The notes beneath the pieces are model-generated. The model made no database searches. It saw only the letters and a program-made list of their open reading frames with translations, and was not told the DNA's origin. The translations under genes and the position numbers were made by a program. Shown here in pieces: positions 7,799 to 16,512 of a stretch of DNA of 64,000 bases (position 1 is the stretch's first letter; each line of letters opens with the position of its first letter). The stretch lies in the NCBI GenBank assembly GCA_002310115.1, contig DBYI01000102.1:1-64000 (forward strand), written 5' to 3'. The stretch comes from Ruminococcus flavefaciens (GTDB lineage Bacteria > Bacillota > Clostridia > Oscillospirales > Ruminococcaceae).

Positions 7799-8827
7799 AT
7801 GAAAGAACAGCTTGAAAAGATCGAAGCGCTAGCAAAACAGGAGCTCAATTCCTGCACAGAAATAAAAGCGCTGGACGACCTGAGGATAAAATTCCTCGGA
7901 AAAAAAGGAGAGCTCACAGCCATACTCAAACAGATGGGTCAGCTCTCTGCAGAAGAAAGGCCCGTTATCGGTCAGCTTGCAAACAAGGTAAGAGCCGATA
8001 TCGAAGAAGCACTCAGCAGTAAACTCGCTTCACTGAAAGCAAACGCACAGGCTGCAAAGCTGGCAGAGGAAAAGATTGACATCACTCTCCCAGGCAAGCA
8101 CTCTCCTTTCGGCAAACTTCATCCACTTACCAAGGTAGAAAACGAGATTAGAGAAATATTTATTGGCATGGGATTCAATATCGCCGACGGTCCTGAAATT
8201 GACGATGATTATCACGTTTTCGAGGCACTCAATCTTCCGCCGGATCACCCTGCAAGAGATACTCAGGATACATTCTATATTGAGGGTACAAACGAATCCG
8301 TGCTTCTCCGTACACAGACTTCATCTGTACAGGTTCACGTTATGGAGAACCAGAAGCCCCCTATCCGTATCATATCACCAGGACGTGTTTTCCGTTCGGA
8401 CGCAGTTGATGCAACACACTCTCCTCTCTTCCACCAGATAGAGGGTCTCGTAGTTGATAAGGGAATTACAATGAGCGACCTCAAGGGCACTCTCGAAATG
8501 CTTATGAAGAAGCTCTATGGCAACGACTGCAAGCTTCGTTTCCGTCCTCATCATTTTCCATTTACAGAGCCAAGTTGCGAGGTAGATATCAGCTGTTTCA
8601 ACTGCGGTGGAAAAGGCTGCTCAATGTGTAAAGATGAAGGATATATTGAACTCCTCGGTGCAGGTATGGTACACCCCAAGGTACTTGAGAACTGTGGTAT
8701 TGACAGCAATGAGTACTCGGGTTTCGCATTTGGTCTTGGACTTGAGCGTATGGTAATGGGTCGCTACGATATAAACGACCTTCGTTTGCTCTATGAGAAC
8801 GACGTAAGATTCTTAGAGCAATTTTAA
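7799..8827 (+). CDS. pheS: Phenylalanine--tRNA ligase alpha subunit
   Basis: 342 residues, normal length. PheS holds the class II catalytic core that charges tRNA-Phe in an alpha2-beta2 enzyme with PheT. An N-terminal coiled coil (about 1-90, tRNA-binding) is followed by class II motif 1 near HPLTKVENEIREIF, motif 2 with FRSDAVDATHSPLFHQIEG, and motif 3 near FAFGLGLERMVMGRY. A cysteine cluster (CFNCGGKGCSMC) sits before motif 3. GAGGTG precedes ATG 7799. First gene of the T-box-controlled pheST operon. Confidence 0.97.
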   Translation: MKEQLEKIEALAKQELNSCTEIKALDDLRIKFLGKKGELTAILKQMGQLSAEERPVIGQLANKVRADIEEALSSKLASLKANAQAAKLAEEKIDITLPGKHSPFGKLHPLTKVENEIREIFIGMGFNIADGPEIDDDYHVFEALNLPPDHPARDTQDTFYIEGTNESVLLRTQTSSVQVHVMENQKPPIRIISPGRVFRSDAVDATHSPLFHQIEGLVVDKGITMSDLKGTLEMLMKKLYGNDCKLRFRPHHFPFTEPSCEVDISCFNCGGKGCSMCKDEGYIELLGAGMVHPKVLENCGIDSNEYSGFAFGLGLERMVMGRYDINDLRLLYENDVRFLEQF

Positions 8828-8895
8828 ACAATTCATAATGCATCATTTTTCTTCGGAGAAATGTACCGATTATAGATATTGAAAGGAAATAAGAT

Positions 8896-11352
8896 ATGAA
8901 TTTATCTATGAAATGGCTCGGCGATTACGTAAAAGCCGATATGCCTATAAAGGATTTCTGCCATGCCCTCACAATGAGCGGATCTAAGGTAGAATGCTAC
9001 GAAAAAGAGGGAAGCAATATCTCCAACGTAGTAGTTGGCAAAATACTCTCAAAGGGACCTCATGAAAACGCAGATGCACTCTTCGTATGTCAGGTTGACA
9101 TCGGCGCAGAAGCCCCCATACAGATAGTTACAAACGCCAAAAATGTAAAAGAAGGAGACCTCGTTCCAGTTGCTCTTGATGGAGCTGTTCTACCAGAGGG
9201 TAAAATAAAAAAGTGTAAAATGCGCGGTGTTGAGAGCTTCGGTATGTTCTGCGGTATTGATACTCTCGGACTCACAATTCATGATTTCCCATACGCAGAC
9301 CCAGAGGGCGTTTTCGTCATTGAAGAGGATTGCAAGCTTGGTGAGGATATCCACACTGCTATCGGACTTGATGATACTTCGGTGGAATTTGAGATAACAT
9401 CAAACCGTCCAGACTGCCTTAGTGTTATCGGTCTTGCAAGAGAAACAGCCGCTACTTATGGCACAGAACTCAATGTTAAGGCTCCTGAGTTCAAGGGTGT
9501 TGATGGTGATATCAATGCAATGCTTAAAGTCGATATCCACAACACAGAAAAGTGTCAGCGCTACTGTGCAGGTATTGTAAGGAACGTAAAGATAGGACCT
9601 TCACCAAGATGGATGAGAGAAAGACTCCGTGCAAGCGGTGTTCGTCCTATTAATAACTTCGTTGATATCACAAACTACGTCATGTTGGAATATGGCCAGC
9701 CTATGCACGCTTTCGACCTCAGATACGTTGAGGGAGCTCATATTAATGTCCGCAATGCTAAGAATGGCGAAAAGATAATGACTCTCGATGGTGTTGAACG
9801 TGAGCTCACAGAGGATATGCTTGTTATCGCAGATGAAAAGAAACCTGTTGCTGTTGCAGGTATCATGGGCGGCGAGTATAGCGGAATCATGACTGATACA
9901 ACAACTGTAGTATTTGAGTCAGCATACTTTGAGCCAACACAGGTTAGGCGTACATCTAAAGCTCTTCGCCTTAAGTCTGACGCTTCTTCACGCTACGAAA
10001 AGGGCGTTGACAGACTTATCTCCATGACCTGTCTAAAAAGAGCTTTCCAACTCGTTGAAGAGCTTGGTGCTGGAGAGGTCCTCAACACAGTCATCGACTG
10101 TGACTATACCGACAAAACTCCTGCAACTGTTGATTTCAGTGCTGAATGGATAAACAGTTTCCTTGGAACCGATATCTCCGAGGCTGATATGATAAAGTAC
10201 CTCGAACGCCTTGATTTCAAGGTTGAGAACGGAATGGTAATAGCTCCGTCATTCCGTATAGATATTGGCTGCAAGGCTGATATTGCAGAGGAAGTTGCTC
10301 GTATCTATGGTTACAACAATATTCCATCAACAGATTTCCGCGGTGTAGCAAGAGCAGAGTTCACGGATGAGCAGAAATTCGTCCGCACACTTAGAAACAC
10401 AGCTGTAGCTCTTGGCGGTTACGAAATTGCCACCTACTCATTCGTATCGCCTAAATACTTTGACAAAATAAAGCTTCCTGCCGACAGTAAGCTCCGCAAG
10501 GTTGTCAAGATCGTAAATCCTCTTGGCGAGGACACCAGCGTTATGAGGACTTCCACTATTCCATCTATGCTAGATGTACTCTCATTCAATTACAACAATC
10601 GTAATGAGAAGGCATGTCTATTTGAAATATCAAAGGAATACATCCCGGCTTCAGAAGAAAAGCCTTTCATAAACGGAGATACTCTTGCAAATAACGGCAA
10701 ACAAAAGCACCAGTACAGCTATTCTCTCCCTGATGAACCTCAAAGACTTACAATAGGTATGTACGGTGGCGAATCCGATTTCTACACTCTCAAGGGTATG
10801 ATAGAACAGATCCTTGCAGAGCTTAAGATAGATGACGTTGAGTATGTCCGCGCTAATGACAACGACATTTTCGACGAGAAGTACGCTCTCCACCCAGGCA
10901 GAAGTGCAGTTATTCTCAAGGACGAAACTCCACTCGGTATCATGGGTGAAGTTCATCCTGAAGTACAGGAAACATACGAGATAGGCGTTAAGACATATGT
11001 TGCAAAGCTAAACATTCCAGAGCTTATGTCAGCTGCAGCTGAGAAGATAACTTATCAGCCTCTGCCGAAATTCCCTGCAACTACTCGTGATCTCAGTCTC
11101 CTTGTTGATGAGGATATGCCTGTTGCCGAGCTTGAAAAGGCTATCAAGAATGCTATCGGAAAGATACTTGAAAAGGTAACACTCTTCGACGTATATCGCA
11201 GTGATGATATGAAAAATAACGGTAAAAAGAGTATTGCTTACTCCATTTCTATGCGTTCACATGAAGGTACGCTCACTGACGAACAGGCAGACGGCGCTAT
11301 GAAACGTGTACTGAAAGCTCTCAACGCTATCGGAGCAGAGCTCCGTGGTTAA
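8896..11352 (+). CDS. pheT: Phenylalanine--tRNA ligase beta subunit
   Basis: 818 residues, full length. Domains in order: N-terminal EMAP-like tRNA-binding domain (about 40-150; VVVGKILSKGPHENADALFV), B3/B4 editing region (about 200-400; SNRPDCLSVIGLARE and GIMGGEYSGI), B5 DNA-binding-like domain, inactive class II core, and a C-terminal FDX-ACB anticodon-binding domain (about 725-818; FPATTRDLSLLVDEDMPV). It supplies tRNA recognition and editing for PheS. AAAGGAAAT precedes ATG 8896, 68 bases after pheS. Confidence 0.97.
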   Translation: MNLSMKWLGDYVKADMPIKDFCHALTMSGSKVECYEKEGSNISNVVVGKILSKGPHENADALFVCQVDIGAEAPIQIVTNAKNVKEGDLVPVALDGAVLPEGKIKKCKMRGVESFGMFCGIDTLGLTIHDFPYADPEGVFVIEEDCKLGEDIHTAIGLDDTSVEFEITSNRPDCLSVIGLARETAATYGTELNVKAPEFKGVDGDINAMLKVDIHNTEKCQRYCAGIVRNVKIGPSPRWMRERLRASGVRPINNFVDITNYVMLEYGQPMHAFDLRYVEGAHINVRNAKNGEKIMTLDGVERELTEDMLVIADEKKPVAVAGIMGGEYSGIMTDTTTVVFESAYFEPTQVRRTSKALRLKSDASSRYEKGVDRLISMTCLKRAFQLVEELGAGEVLNTVIDCDYTDKTPATVDFSAEWINSFLGTDISEADMIKYLERLDFKVENGMVIAPSFRIDIGCKADIAEEVARIYGYNNIPSTDFRGVARAEFTDEQKFVRTLRNTAVALGGYEIATYSFVSPKYFDKIKLPADSKLRKVVKIVNPLGEDTSVMRTSTIPSMLDVLSFNYNNRNEKACLFEISKEYIPASEEKPFINGDTLANNGKQKHQYSYSLPDEPQRLTIGMYGGESDFYTLKGMIEQILAELKIDDVEYVRANDNDIFDEKYALHPGRSAVILKDETPLGIMGEVHPEVQETYEIGVKTYVAKLNIPELMSAAAEKITYQPLPKFPATTRDLSLLVDEDMPVAELEKAIKNAIGKILEKVTLFDVYRSDDMKNNGKKSIAYSISMRSHEGTLTDEQADGAMKRVLKALNAIGAELRG

Positions 11353-11398
11353 TTCCTGGTGTATAACTTCAGAACGAACCAACTAAATCAAATTAATA

Positions 11399-11431
11399 GG
11401 GTTGCCTTTTGTGGGCAACCCTTAATTTTTG
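11399..11431 (+). terminator. Terminator of pheST
   Basis: GGGTTGCC and GGCAACCC form a stem at 11399-11421, followed by TTAATTTTT. From here to about 11560 I see no gene or structure. Confidence 0.85.
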
Positions 11432-11562
11432 CACAATAACGGCACAGTATTTTTTTATACATGATACAAAATTCGAAATGCATATATGATGTAAATGATT
11501 CCACGTTTGATTCCTTTAGTTTATATATATTATACAGTTGATCTTATATTGCATAGTGATAA

Positions 11563-11598
11563 TAAAAAAGTCCGCAAACAGTCAAAATGCCTGCGGAC
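11563..11598 (-). terminator. Terminator after asnA
   Basis: On the minus strand GTCCGCA and TGCGGAC form a stem followed by TTTTTTAT, about 28 bases after the asnA stop. Confidence 0.85.
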
Positions 11599-11625
11599 TA
11601 CGTTATAATATGTAATTTTCAGAAC

Positions 11626-12636
11626 TCAGAGAAGTGTGATTCCGTTCTTAGCACACGTCTCAATCATTTCGTCAGACCATATTGAGGACTGTACTTCACC
11701 GATATGAGCCTTTTCAAGCAGGAACATGCAAAGTCTTGACTGACCGATACCACCACCAATTGTAAGAGGCAGCGTGCCGTTAGCTATCATCTGATGATAC
11801 TTGTACTGCATTCTGTCTTCTGCTCCGCACTCTGCAAGCTGCTTTTTCAGGGACTCTTCGTCAACACGGATACCCATAGAAGATATTTCAAGTGAATCGT
11901 CAAGTACTTCGTCCCAGAAAAGAATATCACCGTTCAGCGACCAATCATCATAATCAGGAGCTCTTCCATCATGCTTTTGGCCGCTGGCAAGCTTTCCACC
12001 TATCCCCATAAGAAATACGGTACCATGCTCCTTTGTAATAAGGCGCTCACGCTCGTGTCCTGTTTTATCAGGATACTTATCCTCAAGTTCCTGAGTAGTT
12101 ATAAAGTAAGGCTCATCGCAGACCTTTGCTGCTAACTGAGGATAGCGGAGACCAACTTTTCTTTTTGTATAGGCAATAGCTTTTACTACTGATTTTACAG
12201 TATCCTTAAGGAACTGGATATTTCTCTGCTCACGTGTAATGACCTTTTCCCAGTCCCATTGATCAACAAAAATCGAATGAGTATTGTCCGTATCATCATC
12301 ACGACGGATAGCGTTCATATCAGTATAGATGCCCTCACCAGCACTATAACCGTAACGATAGAGAGCCATACGCTTCCACTTTGCAAGAGACTGAACCACC
12401 TCAGCTTCTGCAGCTATTTCTTTTATGTCGAAATCTACCTTGCGCTCTACACCGTTAAGGTCATCGTTAATACCGCTGCCCTTCTTAACAATCAGTGGAG
12501 CCGATACTCTATCCAGCGTAAGAGCAAACGAGAGCGCCTGCTGGAATATGTCCTTAATATACTTTATAGCGTGCTGAGTTTCTCTCAGCGTGAGGGCTGA
12601 CTTGTAGCCCTCAGGAATATACAGCTTTTTTGACAT
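11626..12636 (-). CDS. asnA: Aspartate--ammonia ligase (ammonia-dependent asparagine synthetase)
   Basis: 336 residues, the usual AsnA length. AsnA is a class II synthetase-like enzyme making asparagine from aspartate, ammonia and ATP. Landmarks: SIFVDQWDWEKVI, FFITTQELED-type segment (PYFITTQELEDKYP), LNGDILFWDEVL and the class II motif 3 TIGGGIGQSRLCMFLL. GGAAAGTG precedes ATG 12636. It lies downstream of asnS on the same strand, so the asparagine T-box probably controls both Asn synthesis and Asn-tRNA charging. Confidence 0.97.
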   Translation of the reverse strand: MSKKLYIPEGYKSALTLRETQHAIKYIKDIFQQALSFALTLDRVSAPLIVKKGSGINDDLNGVERKVDFDIKEIAAEAEVVQSLAKWKRMALYRYGYSAGEGIYTDMNAIRRDDDTDNTHSIFVDQWDWEKVITREQRNIQFLKDTVKSVVKAIAYTKRKVGLRYPQLAAKVCDEPYFITTQELEDKYPDKTGHERERLITKEHGTVFLMGIGGKLASGQKHDGRAPDYDDWSLNGDILFWDEVLDDSLEISSMGIRVDEESLKKQLAECGAEDRMQYKYHQMIANGTLPLTIGGGIGQSRLCMFLLEKAHIGEVQSSIWSDEMIETCAKNGITLL

Positions 12637-12780
12637 GATAGATCACTTTCCTTTACTTGATATTTTTTACAGAGAACAGCGCCATTGATGCTCCCTGTGC
12701 TGTACAATTAGTGATTGGTAATAAGTCATTATTAATTAATCTAGAACGTCATACACTACTTACCAATATTTGAATTTGAT

Positions 12781-14151
12781 TTAACGTATAGAGCCGACTG
12801 TTCTTGGGAAGAGAATAACGTCACGAATATTTGCCATACCTGTTGTGTACATTATAAGTCTCTCAAAACCAAGACCGAATCCACCGTGAGGTACTGAACC
12901 GAACTTTCTAAGGTCGAGGTAGTCACTGTAGAGATCGAGATTCATCTTTCTCTCATTCATAGCAGCAATGAGCTTCTCATAATCAGCCTCACGCTCGCTA
13001 CCGCCAATAATCTCGCCAACGCCCGGAACAAGCAAATCAACAGCAGCAACTGTCTTTCCATCTGGGTTTTGCTTCATGTAGAATGACTTTATCTCCTTCG
13101 GATAATCTGTTACAAAAACAGCCTTCTTGAATACCTTTTCGGAGAGGTATCTCTCGTGCTCTGTCTGAAGATCACAGCCCCATTCTACAGGATATACAAA
13201 GTTCTCACCTGACTTCTTTAGAAGCTCAATAGCCTCTGTATAGGTTACTCTTGCGAAATCATGAGAGATCAGCTCCTCAAGACGTGCAATAAGTCCCTTT
13301 TCAAAATGAGCATCGAAGAACTTCATATCATCTGGACATGTGTCAAGAAGCTTGCGGATAACATATTTCAGCATATTTTCAGCTATCTCGATAACGTCAT
13401 CTAGTTCTGCAAAAGCAACTTCAGGCTCGATATGCCAGAATTCTGCAAGGTGCTTTGGAGTATTTGAATTTTCAGCTCTGAACGAAGGACCAAATGTATA
13501 TATCTTACCCATAGCCATTGCAGCCATTTCACCCTCAAGCTGGCCAGATACTGAAAGTCCTGCCTTCTTGCCAAAGAAGTCATCAGCATAGTACTCTTCC
13601 TCATTCTTATAGTCCTTGCTATATCCAATAGTCGTTACCTGGAACATTTCGCCTGCGCCCTCACAGTCACTGCCAGTGATAAGAGGAGTATTTACATAAA
13701 CATAATTGTGCTTCTGGAAGTATTCATGTATTGCAGCCGCAAGTACCGAACGAACTCGCCATACAGCATTGAATGTATTCGTTCTGCCTCTGAGATGAGG
13801 TATAGTACGTAAAAATTCGAGAGTATGACCTTTCTTCTGAAGCGGATAATCGGTAGGAGCATCACCAAGTACAGTTATTCCTTCCGGAGTAGCGTTTATT
13901 TCTACAGTTTCATTTCTGCCCTCAACTGCTGTACCAGTTATCTTTACGGACATTCCTACTCTTGGCTCCTTGAAATCAGTGTCTCCCTTATCAACTACAA
14001 CCTGTACGTTTTTGAGTGAAGTACCGTCATTAACTTCAACAAAGGCAACACTTTTGGAGTTACGTGATGTACGTACCCAGCCGCAAACAGTTACCTCTTT
14101 GCCGATATAATCTTTGGTTGTGATGATTTCCTTGACATCAATGTGCTTCAT
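12781..14151 (-). CDS. asnS: Asparagine--tRNA ligase
   Basis: 456 residues, class IIb synthetase. An N-terminal OB-fold anticodon-binding domain (about 1-110; GKEVTVCGWVRTSRNSKSVA) precedes the catalytic domain with class II motif 2 (FRAENSNTPKHLAEFWHIEP) and motif 3 (GGFGLGFERLIMYTTGMAN). The residues KHLAEFWHIE are typical of AsnRS rather than AspRS. AAAGGAA lies 8 bases before ATG 14151, favouring it over the ATG at 14160. First gene after the T-box. Confidence 0.97.
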   Translation of the reverse strand: MKHIDVKEIITTKDYIGKEVTVCGWVRTSRNSKSVAFVEVNDGTSLKNVQVVVDKGDTDFKEPRVGMSVKITGTAVEGRNETVEINATPEGITVLGDAPTDYPLQKKGHTLEFLRTIPHLRGRTNTFNAVWRVRSVLAAAIHEYFQKHNYVYVNTPLITGSDCEGAGEMFQVTTIGYSKDYKNEEEYYADDFFGKKAGLSVSGQLEGEMAAMAMGKIYTFGPSFRAENSNTPKHLAEFWHIEPEVAFAELDDVIEIAENMLKYVIRKLLDTCPDDMKFFDAHFEKGLIARLEELISHDFARVTYTEAIELLKKSGENFVYPVEWGCDLQTEHERYLSEKVFKKAVFVTDYPKEIKSFYMKQNPDGKTVAAVDLLVPGVGEIIGGSEREADYEKLIAAMNERKMNLDLYSDYLDLRKFGSVPHGGFGLGFERLIMYTTGMANIRDVILFPRTVGSIR

Positions 14152-14201
14152 AATAAACATTTCCTTTCATTATTTAATTCGCACAGGACGAGCAGGAATA
14201 C

Positions 14202-14515
14202 AAAAAAGCCCCGTCCTGAAACTACAGGACGGGGCATAATACCCGTGGTGCCACCTGAATTACCGCAAAAGCGATCACTTTTGAGCCGCTGTAACGTGCG
14301 GAATACGTCGCCCCTACTAAAAAGAACTTTTAATAAACCAGTTTAAATACATCGTCTCTAAATACAATGTCTTTAGACCAGTAAACAAGCCTGAATCCTT
14401 TCGGTTTGCTGCTCGGGAGTGTTATTCACACAGATTCTGATATGCGGCTCACACCATACCCGCACTCGCTGAGAACGAATTTCTATGCTACTTCTCTCTG
14501 TCTTCGCATTTAATT
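14202..14515 (-). promoter_or_regulatory. T-box leader (tRNA-Asn sensing) with terminator
   Basis: On the minus strand the leader ends in the T-box core AGGTGGCACCACGGGT (14241-14256) and a terminator with an 11-bp perfect stem GCCCCGTCCTG/CAGGACGGGGC (14208-14235) followed by TTTTTTG. The specifier codon AAC is readable at 14423-14421 (AATAACACT), matching asparagine. Upstream lie GAGAGAAG-type stem I sequences. Confidence 0.93.
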
Positions 14516-14521
14516 GTATGT

Positions 14522-14550
14522 ATTATATCACTTATATGACATTTTGTCAA
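14522..14550 (-). promoter_or_regulatory. Promoter of the asnS-asnA transcript
   Basis: On the minus strand TTGACA (14550-14545), a 17-base spacer and TATAAT (14527-14522), just before the T-box. Confidence 0.85.
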
Positions 14551-14758
14551 TAGTATAATTTGCATAAATCTTATTTTTCACATACTTTTTTTCACAATTC
14601 TGTCAGATTATATGCCATATCTTCCACATTTGAAGACTTCCTTACACAAAGCTTTCCTCATGATTTCACATCGCCTTTCTTTAAATTACAAAAATATGGT
14701 GTATATTATAACCATAGGAACAAAATACACTCATCAGATAAGAAAGGGTGCATAATTT

Positions 14759-16231
14759 ATGAATATCACGTTAAAGAAAACTGCGGCAAGTCTAGCAGTA
14801 CTAATAATGGCTCTCAGCGCTTTTACAAGTTGTTCGGATAACAGCGTAAGTCAAGAATACCCAATAAAGGCTGTAAGTTCGGCGGACACTGCCGTAGAAG
14901 CTGACAAGACAGAAAAAACTACCAAGTCGAAAATAACAGCTTCAAAGAGCAGCTCTGCAACTGTAATAAATACTGCAAATCTATTCTCGGATCGCGATCT
15001 TTTACAGACTTATAATACATCAGATGCAGAAGAAATTACTGTTTCCGACGGCAAAACTATTGATATAACCGACGAAGGAGTTTATATAATCAGCGGCAAT
15101 GCTAAAAACTGCACTATAAAAGTAAACGCAGACAAAAGTGCAAAAATACAGTTGGTTATAGACGGAGCTGAAATAGAAAATGATAACTTTCCAACGATTT
15201 ATGTTGTTTCCTGTGACAAGGTCTTTATCACCACAACAGAAAAGGGAGGTTCACTTGCGGTAAATAGTGAGTTCTCTTCTGACAACGATACCAATACTGA
15301 TGCTGTTATTTTTGCCAAGAGCGACCTTGTTCTCAATGGAACAGATACTCTTACAATTTATTCCGCCTATGGAAACGGAATTTCCACTAAGGACGACTTA
15401 AAAATAACAGGCGGTACATATAAAATGACCACGGCTAAAGACGCCTTTGAGGCAAACGACTCAATTTCAATATATAACGGAAACTTCTCTATCAAGACCA
15501 ACAAGGACGGTTTTCACAGTGAAAACAGCGAGGACGATACCCTCGGACAAGTATATATTTCGAACGGTAGTTTTGAAATAAACGCTAAAAGCGATGGTAT
15601 ACAAGGAACTACATACGTTCAAATAGACGGAGGAACATTTGATATAACAGCACAGGAGGGAATTGAAGCCACATATGTACAGATAAACGACGGAAATATC
15701 ACTATTGATGCCTCCGATGATGGTATTAATGCTTCACGTAAGAGTTCTGCCTGCGATATTGTTATAGAATTCAACGGTGGTGAAACTACTATAACTATGG
15801 GTCAAGGCGATACCGACGGAGTCGACTCAAACGGAATGATAATCGTAAATGGCGGTACCATCAACGTTACTGCACAGTTGTCATCTTTCGACTACGACAG
15901 CTCTGCCGAGTTTAACGGTGGTACTATAATAATAAACGGAGAAGAGGTTGATGAGATACCACAGTCTATGATGGGCGGTCCCGGTGGCCACGGCAACTTT
16001 GGTGGTGGCAGACCTGACGGTAACTTTACACCTCCCGAGGGCTTTTCTGACAGTGATTTTACGCCTCCAGATGGCTTCCCCGATAGTTTTGGCACTAAAT
16101 CAGACATAAATGAAAAGTTCGGTAAAAGCGAAGATTTCAACGGCAAGCGTGGCAGCTTCAATGGAGGACAATTTGATGGCTTTGGCGAAAAAAATAAGAC
16201 CGAAACAGGCGGATATATTGAAAGAACTTGA
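14759..16231 (+). CDS. Cthe_2159-like carbohydrate-binding beta-helix lipoprotein
   Basis: 490 residues. A lipoprotein signal ends in LSAFTSC near residue 26. A Ser/Thr/Lys spacer leads into a beta-helix (about 85-400) with repeated short strands (GVYIISGNAKNCTIKV, TFDITAQEGIEATYVQIND, NGGTINVTAQLSS). This matches the Cthe_2159 family (DUF4353), whose founder from Clostridium thermocellum binds cellulose and pectin-type polysaccharide. The last 90 residues are low complexity, rich in Gly, Asp, Phe and Pro, with two FTPP(E/D)GF units. GAAAGGGTG precedes ATG 14759. Probably surface-anchored; binding of plant polysaccharide is inferred from the family. Confidence 0.82.
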   Translation: MNITLKKTAASLAVLIMALSAFTSCSDNSVSQEYPIKAVSSADTAVEADKTEKTTKSKITASKSSSATVINTANLFSDRDLLQTYNTSDAEEITVSDGKTIDITDEGVYIISGNAKNCTIKVNADKSAKIQLVIDGAEIENDNFPTIYVVSCDKVFITTTEKGGSLAVNSEFSSDNDTNTDAVIFAKSDLVLNGTDTLTIYSAYGNGISTKDDLKITGGTYKMTTAKDAFEANDSISIYNGNFSIKTNKDGFHSENSEDDTLGQVYISNGSFEINAKSDGIQGTTYVQIDGGTFDITAQEGIEATYVQINDGNITIDASDDGINASRKSSACDIVIEFNGGETTITMGQGDTDGVDSNGMIIVNGGTINVTAQLSSFDYDSSAEFNGGTIIINGEEVDEIPQSMMGGPGGHGNFGGGRPDGNFTPPEGFSDSDFTPPDGFPDSFGTKSDINEKFGKSEDFNGKRGSFNGGQFDGFGEKNKTETGGYIERT

Positions 16232-16265
16232 TGTTTTTCATCCTTCCCATTAATAATATACAAGC

Positions 16266-16298
16266 AAGAGCGTGATATTGTTTCACGCTCTTTTGCTC
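16266..16298 (+). terminator. Terminator after the beta-helix lipoprotein
   Basis: GAGCGTGA and TTCACGCTC pair at about 16268-16291, followed by TTTTGCTCT. Confidence 0.75.
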
Positions 16299-16335
16299 TA
16301 TTCACTTATAATAGATTAAAAAAATCTATTTTCCG

Positions 16336-16402
16336 CCCAGTCGAGTCTTCAAGTTGACTTTACGAGAGGAAGCCCCCGCCTCTTCTAGACGGTGGGAGGA
16401 TG
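16336..16402 (+). mobile_element. Orphan IS200/IS605 right-end remnant (tnpB 3' end / omega-RNA-like)
   Basis: The segment GAAGCCCCCGCCTCTTCTAG followed by ACGGTGGGAGGATGTCAC is the pattern at right ends of IS605-type elements, where the tnpB 3' end overlaps the omega-RNA scaffold. In one frame it reads PSRVFKLTLREEAPASSRRW, like a TnpB tail. No tnpB body lies upstream: the sequence before it is the terminator of another gene. So this is a solo end or decayed copy. The adjoining 16403-16425 would be the guide if the RNA were still made. Confidence 0.6.
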
Positions 16403-16481
16403 TCACACACAATCATCTCACGAAATAGTATGTGAACCTCTCTCCTGATATAACAACATCAAAGCTTACTGACACACCTAA

Positions 16482-16508
16482 AAGGGACGGCAAAAATGCC
16501 GTCCCTGC
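16482..16508 (-). terminator. Terminator of the LRR protein gene
   Basis: GGGACGGCA and TGCCGTCCC form a 9-bp perfect stem (16484-16505), followed on the minus strand by TTTTAG. Confidence 0.75.
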
Positions 16509-16512
16509 TGCA

